Shown here in pieces: positions 15,591-22,994 of a stretch of DNA of 47,645 nt; position 1 is the first letter of the stretch, and each line of letters begins with the position of its first letter. Source of the DNA: Bacteroidales bacterium. Its GTDB lineage: Bacteria; Bacteroidota; Bacteroidia; Bacteroidales; UBA932. Where the stretch lies: contig JAEESO010000019.1 in assembly GCA_016286385.1 (NCBI GenBank), positions 1-47,645 of the forward strand, in the 5' to 3' direction. The notes beneath the pieces were generated by a model. The model was not told where the DNA came from. It made no database searches and worked only from the letters and a program-made list of their open reading frames with translations. The translations under genes were made by a program, and so were the position numbers.

Positions 15591-16874
15591 CTATTCGGAT
15601 TCAATGAGGCAAGGCATCTGCAAAGCAGGAGACAAGTACTCGTATATAAATGGTTCAATTGTATCTTCAACGATACGCATGAAGTTTTCATAGAAGGACT
15701 CTCGATCTATCCTTATATACCCCTGTTCGTCAAAAATATATTCTCGTCCAAAATCTGCTAATGAATAGCCACTACCATATGACATAGGCGTAGCATCATT
15801 ACCATAATGGCCACCAACACCATGGTTAGCAGTGTAATACACATGGAGTATTGCAGGACGTAATTCAAATGTAGTCGATAGCAATTGATTATTCTTTTGA
15901 GTCATAATCATCCCTAGTTCAAGGTCCATTAATTCTAATCCAGCTTGGTTCTTTTTCGAGATGGTGCCGTTGTTATCCATATAAAAACGGAGGGGCCTAA
16001 GTCTAAAAATTCGACCATAACTATCGGAATAAGAAATAGGTTGTTGACCTCTAGCAATTTCGTAATTAAAGTAGAGCGAAATGTTATCCATATCCGCTAG
16101 TGTTACAAATTGTCTATTACTTGTGCTGTCTGGGTTAAAGGAAATAAAGAGACCTCTTCTGTCAGGCTTATAATAAAAAGTTCCATCAGGGAGAAGTGAA
16201 AACCCATATTTCCTAGCTGTCTTTTTACGGGTGAATGCTCTTTGAGGTGTGGATAAGAAGTATGAAACGTCTACGTATTTTCTATAGTTTTTTGATACTT
16301 TTGACGCGTCTCGTCGAGTAGTATTATACAACTTTTTTAATAATTTAAACTTGGTCTTATCGATCTTGGCTGTATACACCTTCTTATCAATCACTATTTT
16401 TATTTCATCTATATTTTGATGAATTAATTTCTTTAGTGTGTCTTCTGTTATAGGGAAGTAAATACCGGAATATGCGCGATATTTCCCCCCAAAAGGGAAG
16501 CCGCTATCACTAGTTTGTTCATAATGATATTTCCACAATATAGACTCGTAGTTGACCTTCCAGATATTATTGTCGCGATAATCATTAATAATCAATGACA
16601 TCTTGCCAACATCGTAAACCGTTGGAGTTGTTTGATAAAGCTTTATAAAGTAATCATAGGATGTTAGCTCTGGAGATGTGATTCTTGCAACAATATCTAA
16701 TGACATTGTTTGATCTATAGAAGGGAAATGTAGTTTAACAAGTGAGGTGACGGATTGGTTGCCAATCTCTGCGACACGCTGACCATCTTTATTCTTAATT
16801 AACCAGATGTTTGGCTTTGCCAAAACAGAGAAGGAGTATAACAAAATGAATAGAGCCAGTGCTATACGTTTCAT
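15591..16874 (-). CDS. exported protein of unknown function
   Basis: 427 residues with a clean cleavable signal peptide (MKRIALALFILLYSFSVLA). I do not recognise the mature part. It is rich in Tyr, Asn and Lys, with beta-type patterning, and carries no cysteine motif or obvious catalytic signature. Segments such as YDYFIKLYQTTPTVYDVGKM and FYYKPDRRGLFISFNPD suggest a periplasmic or surface protein. Base composition is clearly more AT-rich than the core genes to the right, in line with the island reading of this stretch. It has no operon partner. The 446-bp gap upstream holds only weak signals. Confidence 0.7.
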   Translation of the reverse strand: MKRIALALFILLYSFSVLAKPNIWLIKNKDGQRVAEIGNQSVTSLVKLHFPSIDQTMSLDIVARITSPELTSYDYFIKLYQTTPTVYDVGKMSLIINDYRDNNIWKVNYESILWKYHYEQTSDSGFPFGGKYRAYSGIYFPITEDTLKKLIHQNIDEIKIVIDKKVYTAKIDKTKFKLLKKLYNTTRRDASKVSKNYRKYVDVSYFLSTPQRAFTRKKTARKYGFSLLPDGTFYYKPDRRGLFISFNPDSTSNRQFVTLADMDNISLYFNYEIARGQQPISYSDSYGRIFRLRPLRFYMDNNGTISKKNQAGLELMDLELGMIMTQKNNQLLSTTFELRPAILHVYYTANHGVGGHYGNDATPMSYGSGYSLADFGREYIFDEQGYIRIDRESFYENFMRIVEDTIEPFIYEYLSPALQMPCLIESE

Positions 16875-17320
16875 ACTTGAGGATTTAATGATTGTTTATT
16901 ATAATATATGAACACTTTTGTGTGATTATAGTTTAATGTCGCAGGCTCTGATTCGGCATATATTAAAAAGAAAGTGTGAGCCCCATTAGCCTTACTCAGT
17001 AACTGGGCTCTGGACTAGCCTTGACGTGAATAAGAGGAAATGCTCACACTTTGCTATAATGTGGACTTACGCCCAACAGTATAGCCAATGCAAGCGCTCG
17101 CACCTATCCCTTCGTCAAAAGAATTGTCCAGATTCAGTTACAAGGAATCGCTAAACGCTTTCTATGTAAAAATGCCCACCTTTTGGGAGAGCATTACAAA
17201 AATAATGAATTTTTCTGGTATTGCATACATGCACGCTTTCAAATCTTTCCGCACATGAGGAACATTACTTATGAAGTCCTCTCCTAATTTTGGGTTCGGC
17301 GCGATTATTTACAGATGCCG
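16875..17320. other. 446-bp gap without a recognisable gene
   Basis: AT-rich. The only structure noted is a 10-bp inverted repeat AAAGTGTGAG (16971-16980) / CTCACACTTT (17043-17052) enclosing about 62 bp that could fold, possibly a small RNA. No promoter box, tRNA or repeat copy was seen. Confidence 0.35.
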
Positions 17321-18046
17321 TCAGTTGATTCCATGCTGCTTCTCAGTTTTCATGATTTCCATCGTGCTCTCGTACTTTTTAACTGTTTCGCTCAACTCTA
17401 CGACCTGACTTTTTAGTTTACGAGCTTCATTGTCAGCCGGTTTGTTGAGTAAAGCACATAACCACCGTTTTGCAGAATGACGGAACGAAAGAGCTTTACT
17501 CTTCGCGCTTATCCTCTTGCAAAGTAGCTTTAATATATTAATATAAAACAAGTTCCATGTCTTTGATCGTTTGAGGCATTCTAAATAATAGTTGTTTTTT
17601 GAGATTATATCAGCGTCTTGACGAGGTTTGTTTATGGTATCATCGAAAGCACTAACGACCACTTTTACAGTTTGTTTGGGGAGAAAATAAATAAAGTTCT
17701 TCTGTAAAATGGCTATTATTTCTGTTATGGTTTCCTTAGTACTCTTTTGAATCTTATCCCCACAATAGACAAGTTCTTCGCCCATCTTATTTATTTGGTC
17801 TTCCAATCCCTCCTTCCGCTCTTCCGGAATCTCAATGTCTTTCGCCCGGAATTCTTGACTGTCGATATGCTCGATCTTAATCCGCTCCATCCTTGTGGAG
17901 ATATCTTCGTACGATTCGTAAATGTTCTCATGCTCCAGATTCGGACGGGTACCATCGGTTTTCCGTCTTCGAAAAATGTGATCTTCGGCACACGATGTGT
18001 TGCTGGGTTGCATGTTTACGCAGGTAGTTTTTTTGATCTTTTTCAT
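17321..18046 (-). CDS. hypothetical protein with C-terminal coiled coil
   Basis: 241 residues from ATG 18046 (MKKIKKTTC). The 21 codons upstream overlap the neighbouring HTH gene's stop and are unlikely. Mostly charged helix: residues 60-110 are Glu/Lys rich, a less polar segment lies near 115-135 (IIAILQKNFIYFLPKQTVKV), and the end (ARKLKSQVVELSETVKKYES) is heptad-like. Not assigned to a family. It starts 17 bp after the HTH gene, so both are likely one transcript. In this place such proteins are often mobilisation or accessory island functions, but nothing in the sequence proves it. Confidence 0.6.
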   Translation of the reverse strand: MKKIKKTTCVNMQPSNTSCAEDHIFRRRKTDGTRPNLEHENIYESYEDISTRMERIKIEHIDSQEFRAKDIEIPEERKEGLEDQINKMGEELVYCGDKIQKSTKETITEIIAILQKNFIYFLPKQTVKVVVSAFDDTINKPRQDADIISKNNYYLECLKRSKTWNLFYINILKLLCKRISAKSKALSFRHSAKRWLCALLNKPADNEARKLKSQVVELSETVKKYESTMEIMKTEKQHGIN

Positions 18047-18063
18047 AATACCATATATAATTG

Positions 18064-18261
18064 TTAGTACATTGCTTCCCATGTACGCATGATTTCTTTC
18101 CCCGTCCATACGCGTCGGTTATTTACCTTTCTATATTGGCATCTAAGAAGTCCCTTGCGGGTCCATCGTTGTATGGTAGAAGGAGAGACGCCCAGAATGG
18201 CCGCTACATCCTTTAACTCATAACGACTATTCATCTCTATTTCGGGTAAGGCAGACACCAT
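18064..18261 (-). CDS. small HTH_17/MerR-like DNA-binding protein
   Basis: 65 residues, or 56 from the internal ATG at 18234. The whole protein is one winged helix-turn-helix of the MerR/excisionase kind: YELKDVAAILGVSPSTIQRW, then TRKGLLRCQYRKVNNRRVWT. Such proteins in integrative elements act as excisionase (recombination directionality factor) or regulator. It is divergent from an XRE gene, with both promoters in 122 bp. Start choice is uncertain. A good promoter (TTG-N19-TATATTTG, 18303-18332) precedes it. Confidence 0.72.
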   Translation of the reverse strand: MVSALPEIEMNSRYELKDVAAILGVSPSTIQRWTRKGLLRCQYRKVNNRRVWTGKEIMRTWEAMY

Positions 18262-18302
18262 TTTGTGTAGTTATTTTTTACTTTACATTAAGTTTATTTA
18301 CG

Positions 18303-18332
18303 CAAATATAGCGACTATTTTTTAGATTCCAA
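18303..18332 (-). promoter_or_regulatory. promoter of the HTH_17 gene
   Basis: Reverse strand TTG at 18330-18332, 19-nt spacer, TATATTTG at 18303-18310. A good match to the Bacteroidota consensus. Confidence 0.6.
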
Positions 18333-18335
18333 AAA

Positions 18336-18369
18336 AAATTACTTATCTTTGTATAGTAAAAAGTAATTT
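18336..18369 (+). promoter_or_regulatory. XRE-gene promoter inside a 9-bp dyad
   Basis: TATCTTTG (18344-18351) is the plus-strand -7 box. It is enclosed by perfect arms AAATTACTT (18336-18344) and AAGTAATTT (18361-18369). A regulator bound here would block the promoter, which suggests autorepression by the downstream XRE protein. Confidence 0.6.
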
Positions 18370-18383
18370 AGAATAAACTGAAC

Positions 18384-18923
18384 ATGGGCAAGTTGATAGA
18401 TTTGGCAACATTCCGAAAAAAGAACCGCCTCACCCAACAGCAAGTGGCCGACTTTCTTGGAACGTCTAAAGCATTTATTTCATTCGTGGAGAAAGGAAGT
18501 TGCAGGCTTCCTGATGAAAAAATTCAAATGCTTGTTGGGAAAAGCGAATGGAATACGGACACTCTTGTTCCTGCTTTTACTCGTTTTATGCTCTGTTGGG
18601 ACGAGTATAATAAAAATAGAAATATTCACGAAAAATATTGGCCATTAGAAGATGAAAATCCTTTTGGTCTATCTATAAATGGCGAAGTTATAGGACTATA
18701 TTATGGCAACTTCGGAATTGATGACGCAATTGCCAACGCTATTCTGGCAAAAATGCCAGACATCAATAGAGAATGGCTCTTAACCGGGGAAGGAAAAATG
18801 TATGACTCTCCCCATAGTGTTGACTATGAGAATAGGATTGCCGCGCTTGAAGAGAGCTTAGAAGCCCTTAAGAAAACAGTTGCAAAGTTAGAAAAAGCCG
18901 TTCTTTCTTTGCACAATTCGTGA
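18384..18923 (+). CDS. XRE-family repressor-like protein
   Basis: 179 residues. Residues 5-55 are a helix-turn-helix of XRE/Cro type (LATFRKKNRLTQQQVADFLG, then TSKAFISFVEKGSCRLP). The middle part is of phage-repressor kind (INREWLLTGEGKMYD is common in such proteins), and the end is a heptad coiled coil (RIAALEESLEALKKTVAKLE) that should drive dimerisation. It is divergent from the HTH_17 gene and preceded by a promoter within a palindrome, an arrangement like a phage or ICE switch. It is the last gene before the tRNA fragment. Confidence 0.78.
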   Translation: MGKLIDLATFRKKNRLTQQQVADFLGTSKAFISFVEKGSCRLPDEKIQMLVGKSEWNTDTLVPAFTRFMLCWDEYNKNRNIHEKYWPLEDENPFGLSINGEVIGLYYGNFGIDDAIANAILAKMPDINREWLLTGEGKMYDSPHSVDYENRIAALEESLEALKKTVAKLEKAVLSLHNS

Positions 18924-18982
18924 ACACTATCGGCCTACATTTCGTAACGTATGGATAATGAGATGTTTACATTAAGCTGCAC

Positions 18983-19029
18983 ACAGCCTTCTAAGCTGTG
19001 GGTCACGCGTTCGAATCGCGTCGGAATCA
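18983..19029 (+). pseudogene. 3' fragment of tRNA-Arg(TCT), likely att scar
   Basis: Anticodon arm ACAGC-CTTCTAA-GCTGT (18983-18999, anticodon TCT), variable loop, T-arm ACGCG-TTCGAAT-CGCGT (19005-19021) and 3' acceptor strand CGGAATC plus A (19022-19029) are all correct for a tRNA-Arg. The 26 bases that should precede it contain no matching acceptor or D-arm. A terminator follows directly, so this is the native 3' end whose 5' part was displaced, as after integration of an element into a tRNA gene. Confidence 0.65.
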
Positions 19030-19033
19030 CACT

Positions 19034-19058
19034 GGCCGCCTTTCCGGGCGGCCTTTTT
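19034..19058 (+). terminator. rho-independent terminator after tRNA fragment
   Basis: GGCCGCC (19034-19040), 6-nt loop, GGCGGCC (19047-19053), then TTTTT. Classical form. Confidence 0.85.
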
Positions 19059-19195
19059 CTTACAGCGCCACTGGCAATTAACTGTCTGATAAACAATGCA
19101 TTAACAAAACCTGGTTGTGCACCCGGCTCAATCAGAATTACGTAAAATGCTCACAATCAGCCGTTTGGGCACCAGGCGCCATCTATGAATAATCA

Positions 19196-19305
19196 GTGGA
19201 GCCTAAACCGTTGACGCACAGCACGTTACAGAGGTATTTGGAATTACCGGTAATCCCAAAGGATCTTATAAGTGATTGAAAATAAGCCGGTTAGGCTCCA
19301 CCGCA
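19196..19305. repeat. palindromic element, copy 1 (ends GTGGAGCCTAA)
   Basis: Two 55-bp arms. They are nearly identical at their tips (GTGGAGCCTAAACCG against the complement of CGGTTAGGCTCCAC) and at the centre (TTTGGAATTACCGG against CCGGTAATCCCAAA), and diverged between. It lies 3' of the rnf-EamA operon. The 403-bp gap 18924-19326 holds this element, the tRNA fragment and its terminator, and an imperfect hairpin near 19111-19180, but no gene. Confidence 0.75.
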
Positions 19306-19326
19306 TCGGCATTACAATGTGGGTGA

Positions 19327-20196
19327 TTACTTGGAGCCGAAGTAGAGAAGAACCATGCTGGCAAGCAGGAGCACTAGGTCCAGGGCCTTGGAACGGATGT
19401 TCTTTTCCTTCAAGATGAATGCGCCGATAGCAAAACTCACCAGCACGCTGCCGCGGCGGATCATAGACACTACGGCTATGAGGGCATCCGGCTGGGAGAG
19501 GGCCTGCATGTAGAGGTAATCGGCCCCGCAGAGGAATATGCTTATAAACGGGATGGACCAGTCCCAGTGGAAGGGAGTGGTTTTCCGCCTTACCGGAAGC
19601 CACAGGAAAACCAGCACCAGAGCCATCATCCCCGCCTGATACAGCGTGTACCAAGCCAGGACCTGGCTTCGGTCAAGTCCCAGGCGCTCCGGAGACATCA
19701 GGAACTTGTCATAGAGCCCGCTGGCAGCCCCAAGAATCACCGCCAGTATAAGGCAGACCAGCCACTTGTTACCCGGTTTTATGCCTTCTTTATGCCCGCT
19801 CAGGCGCATAAGGAAATACGCCACCATGGCAAGGAGCACGCCGCCCCATTGCAGGGCGTTGAGCTTTTCCTGAAAGATGAAGATTGCGCCAACCAGCACC
19901 AGCACCGGCCTGGTTGCATTTATGGGCCCCACTATGGTGAGCGGCAGATTCTTCATAGCAAAGTATCCCGCCATCCAGGAACTCAGGACCAGCGCGCTCT
20001 TGAGGAGTATAAACTTCTGCACGGCCCATCCTCCCCAGCCGGTAGTGAATAGGAACGGGGAGAATATGGCCGCGCTTAAGACAGTATTTATTAGAAGTAC
20101 GGGGACTACTGCATTGTCCTTCAGGGATATCTTCTTGAAGGAATCATACCCGCCCAGAAGGGCCGCGGAACAGAATGCCAGTAACCACCAGGTCAC
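19327..20196 (-). CDS. EamA/DMT-superfamily transporter
   Basis: 289 residues with about ten hydrophobic segments in two homologous halves, as in EamA (drug/metabolite transporter) proteins. The first half has AMKNLPLTIVGPINATRPVL and the second has AIVSMIRRGSVLVSFAIGAF at the equivalent place. Substrate cannot be told from sequence. It is the last gene of the long reverse-strand run, 7 bp after rnfA, so it is probably co-transcribed with the Rnf complex without a known functional link. A palindromic element follows its stop codon. Confidence 0.85.
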   Translation of the reverse strand: MTWWLLAFCSAALLGGYDSFKKISLKDNAVVPVLLINTVLSAAIFSPFLFTTGWGGWAVQKFILLKSALVLSSWMAGYFAMKNLPLTIVGPINATRPVLVLVGAIFIFQEKLNALQWGGVLLAMVAYFLMRLSGHKEGIKPGNKWLVCLILAVILGAASGLYDKFLMSPERLGLDRSQVLAWYTLYQAGMMALVLVFLWLPVRRKTTPFHWDWSIPFISIFLCGADYLYMQALSQPDALIAVVSMIRRGSVLVSFAIGAFILKEKNIRSKALDLVLLLASMVLLYFGSK

Positions 20197-20203
20197 GTAA
20201 CCT

Positions 20204-20803
20204 CTACTTCACCATTCCGCTAAAGCCCATGAAGGCCAGGGCCAGGATACCTACGGAGATGATGGCGATGGGAACGCCCTTGAAGCTCTTGGGAACATTC
20301 ATCAGGGCAAGGTGCTCACGGATACCCGCAAAGATTACCATGGCAAGGCCGTAACCGAGGGATGTGGCAAAGGCGTAAACCAGAGCCTGACCAAGGTTAA
20401 GCATACCTCCGGGCACAAAGGAGAACTCCTTGGTTACCACGTTGATGGCAACGCCAAGAACCGCGCAGTTGGTGGTGATAAGGGGCAGGAATATACCCAG
20501 TGCCTGGTACAGCGACGGGGAAACCTTCTTGAGCACAATCTCCACCATCTGGACCAGGGCCGCAATCACAAGGATGAAGGCGATGGTCTGGAGGAAAGTG
20601 ATACCAAAGGGCACCAGCAGGTACTTGTTTATCAGATATGTAACCAGCGTTGCAAGGGTTATCACAAAGCACACTGCCATGGACATGCCGGTGGCGGTGG
20701 AAAGCTTGTTGGAGACACCCAGGAAGGGGCATATACCCAGGAACTGGGCCAGGACAATATTATTTACGAATATTGCCGATATAATTATGAGAAAGTACTC
20801 CAT
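20204..20803 (-). CDS. rnfA: electron transport complex subunit RnfA
   Basis: Membrane subunit of the ion-pumping ferredoxin:NAD+ oxidoreductase. 199 residues, six hydrophobic helices, with the family signatures [18 protein letters not shown] near the N-terminus and [14 protein letters not shown] in the middle. RnfA and RnfE are paralogues with inverted topology and together hold an iron-sulfur centre at their paired cysteines (ICPF and TNCA here). Usual length. It ends the rnf genes, 3 bp after rnfE, and is followed by the EamA transporter. Confidence 0.96.
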   Translation of the reverse strand: MEYFLIIISAIFVNNIVLAQFLGICPFLGVSNKLSTATGMSMAVCFVITLATLVTYLINKYLLVPFGITFLQTIAFILVIAALVQMVEIVLKKVSPSLYQALGIFLPLITTNCAVLGVAINVVTKEFSFVPGGMLNLGQALVYAFATSLGYGLAMVIFAGIREHLALMNVPKSFKGVPIAIISVGILALAFMGFSGMVK

Positions 20804-20806
20804 AGC

Positions 20807-21397
20807 CTAGCTGTTCTTTTTGAGGAATTTGTTAAACAGTACCATAAGATAGCCAAGGCACAGGAATGCGCCGGGAGCCATCACGAATGCCAGCATGCCG
20901 TCTGCGCCGCCGGTGAAGCTCCAGCCAAATGCGCTTCCGGAGCCAAGGATCTCACGCACAAGACCAAGTACGGTAAGTGAGCAGGTGAAACCAAGGCCCA
21001 CTCCAATACCGTCCAGTGCGCTCTCCCCTACGCCGTGCTTGTTGGCAAAGGCCTCTGCGCGTCCAAGGACTATGCAGTTCACCACGATAAGCGGGATGAA
21101 AAGGCCCAGGGTCTCATACATGGCCGGGGTGTAGGCCTGCATGAGGAACTGAAGCAGGGTCACAAACGTAGCAATCACCACAATGTACACGGGAATGTGC
21201 ACCTTGTCCGGCACCACCGGAGCAATAAGGGAGATTGCCATGTTGGAAAGGACCAGCACAAAGAGTGTGGCCAGGCCCATCGAAAGACCGTTTATGGCCG
21301 ATGTAGTTGTGGCCAGCGTGGGGCACATACCCAGCAGGAGCACAAAGGTGGGGTTGTTCTTGACAAGCCCGTCTGTCAGAAGTTTGAATTTACTCAT
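20807..21397 (-). CDS. rnfE: electron transport complex subunit RnfE
   Basis: Membrane subunit of Rnf, paralogue of RnfA. I use ATG 21397 (MSKFKLLTDGLVKNNPTFVL); the upstream start at 21427 would only lengthen the overlap with rnfG. It has six helices, LLGMCPTLATTTSAINGLSM with the conserved CP, and LIVVNCIVLGRAEAFA with the matching NC. 196 residues, standard. Its first 8 bp overlap the end of rnfG, a stretch that also carries inserted repeat sequence just upstream. Confidence 0.96.
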   Translation of the reverse strand: MSKFKLLTDGLVKNNPTFVLLLGMCPTLATTTSAINGLSMGLATLFVLVLSNMAISLIAPVVPDKVHIPVYIVVIATFVTLLQFLMQAYTPAMYETLGLFIPLIVVNCIVLGRAEAFANKHGVGESALDGIGVGLGFTCSLTVLGLVREILGSGSAFGWSFTGGADGMLAFVMAPGAFLCLGYLMVLFNKFLKKNS

Positions 21398-22013
21398 TGT
21401 CCTGTCCTCCTTCTTCGTTATCGTCATGGCCGACCTGATCGGCCATCTCGGGGAGATTCCCGGTCACGCCGGGAATGACGGAAATAGTGTCAAACACCTT
21501 CAGGGCATTCTCCACTGCAAGTGTATAGGCCCTGGAAGTGATTGTGGAAGCCGTTATGGCATCTACGTCGCCGCCGTCTTTTTTCACGGAAAGCTTCTTG
21601 ACGGCAGGATCGAAGCCCCTCCACTGATCCATGAACTTTGCATCCGTGGAGCACTTTGCGCCAAGGCCGGGAGTCTCTGAATGAGAGAGCACGGAAGTGT
21701 TATATACAACGCCGTCAACAGTTACGCCCACCATCAGAGACAGAGGGCCGCCAAAGCCAACCACCGTGGATTCAATTGCGTAACCCACAATGGCCTCGCC
21801 GTCCTTTGCCGTGTAATAATGGGAATCGGCATTATACTCAAGAGTCTCAAAATGCGGGAGCACCTGGGCCACGGCAGCCTGCGTCTTTGCTGCAGCCGCC
21901 GCCTCGATGGGAGCCTTGGTTATCACATACGCGCCGCCGAGGACTGCACTGCAGGCAAGGCACACCAGCCCAAGGACCAGCACCATATTGGTAAGATTGG
22001 ATTTTGCTGCCAT
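21390..22013 (-). CDS. rnfG: electron transport complex subunit RnfG with repeat-derived tail
   Basis: Flavoprotein subunit of Rnf with one N-terminal membrane anchor (residues 9-31) and a periplasmic FMN-binding domain. The flavinylation site is in DAITASTITSRAY (Thr157 by family logic). ETPGLGAKC is also conserved. The natural protein should end soon after LAVENALKVFD. Residues 178-207 (SVIPGVTGNLPEM, then ADQVGHDDNEEGGQDNE) are encoded by two dispersed palindromic repeats at 21426-21480 and form a hydrophilic acidic extension. The core is intact, so the tail is probably tolerated. Confidence 0.94.
   Translation of the reverse strand: MAAKSNLTNMVLVLGLVCLACSAVLGGAYVITKAPIEAAAAAKTQAAVAQVLPHFETLEYNADSHYYTAKDGEAIVGYAIESTVVGFGGPLSLMVGVTVDGVVYNTSVLSHSETPGLGAKCSTDAKFMDQWRGFDPAVKKLSVKKDGGDVDAITASTITSRAYTLAVENALKVFDTISVIPGVTGNLPEMADQVGHDDNEEGGQDNE
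21426..21480. repeat. two REP-type palindromes inside rnfG
   Basis: Palindrome one: ATGGCCGA (21426-21433) / TCGGCCAT (21439-21446). Palindrome two: TTCCCGG-TCACG-CCGGGAA within GAGATTCCCGGTCACGCCGG (from 21453) to 21480. Both are of the widespread type that ends in ...AATGACG or ...CATGACG. They supply the last 30 codons of rnfG. Confidence 0.75.
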
Positions 22014-22016
22014 ACT

Positions 22017-22988
22017 CTATTTCCTCCCGAATTTTTTCTGGTGGAACCACATGTTAAGAAGCGGAACCACGGAGTTCATGATCAAAATGGCAAATGAAAC
22101 GCCCTCCGGATAGGAGCCGAAGTAACGGATCATCATGGTAAGGAAGCCTATTCCAACGCCAAAGATAACGCCGCCCCAGAGGCTCATTGGCGAAGTCACA
22201 TAGTCCGTTGCCATGAAGCAGGCACCAAGGATGAGACCGCCGGTGAGGAGGTTGAAAAGGGGATCCGTGAAACGGGAAGGATCTATTCCCCAGAAAATTA
22301 GGGAAGTGAGAGCCACCGTTCCAAAGATGCTGAGGGTGATCCAGGGCTTGATTACCTTACGGCAGCAAAGGTACACGAAACCAGCCAGAAGAGCCAGTGC
22401 GCAAGCCTCACCTGCACTGCCGCCAAGGTTTGCAAAGAGAAGGTCCTTATAATTGAAGGCCGATGTAAGCTCCTGCACGGAAGCCCCCTGCATGAGGCCC
22501 TCCTGGATTGCGCCAAGCGGAGTGGGACCGGAAACGGCATCCACAACGCCCTTAGGGGCACCCCAGGTGGTCATATAGGTAGGGAACGATACCAGCAGGA
22601 AGACGCGGCCCACAAGGGCGGGATTCCAGATATTCTGGCCGATACCGCCAAAGGTCATCTTGGCAACACCGATGGCAACCACCGCACCTATCATCACAAC
22701 CCACCAGGGTGTGGTATAGGGAAGGTTCAGCGCCAGGAGGATACCTGTAATGACTGCGGAAAGGTCCCCTATTGTGGAGGGTTTCCGGAGCATGTACTTT
22801 GTGATGGCCCATTCAAGCAGCACGCATGAAGCCACGCTCACCGCCATCACAAGGATCTCTCTCCATCCGTAGAAGACGAAGGAGCATATTACCGCTGGGA
22901 TAAGCGCGATAATAACGTCACGCATAAGGGTTTTGGTGGAAACCGGAGCGTGAATATGGGGATTGGGAGATACTAATAACTTTTCCAT
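22017..22988 (-). CDS. rnfD: electron transport complex subunit RnfD
   Basis: Membrane flavoprotein subunit of Rnf, 323 residues, nine to ten hydrophobic helices. Family markers: VSPNPHIHAPVSTKTLMRDV at the N-terminus and the flavinylation region around GPTPLGAIQEG (covalent FMN on the Thr by family knowledge), then ACFMATDYVTSPMSLWG. Gaps to rnfC and rnfG are 6 and 3 bp. No anomaly. Confidence 0.96.
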   Translation of the reverse strand: MEKLLVSPNPHIHAPVSTKTLMRDVIIALIPAVICSFVFYGWREILVMAVSVASCVLLEWAITKYMLRKPSTIGDLSAVITGILLALNLPYTTPWWVVMIGAVVAIGVAKMTFGGIGQNIWNPALVGRVFLLVSFPTYMTTWGAPKGVVDAVSGPTPLGAIQEGLMQGASVQELTSAFNYKDLLFANLGGSAGEACALALLAGFVYLCCRKVIKPWITLSIFGTVALTSLIFWGIDPSRFTDPLFNLLTGGLILGACFMATDYVTSPMSLWGGVIFGVGIGFLTMMIRYFGSYPEGVSFAILIMNSVVPLLNMWFHQKKFGRK

Positions 22989-22994
22989 AGTCAG

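Noticed and set aside
16971..17052. Small RNA gene enclosed by AAAGTGTGAG / CTCACACTTT
   Set aside because: Only the 10-bp arms support it; no promoter or terminator was found, so it is noted in the gap description and not called as ncRNA.
18957..19029. Complete tRNA-Arg gene
   Set aside because: Bases 18957-18982 do not give an acceptor strand pairing with CGGAATC, nor a D-arm; only the 3' part folds.
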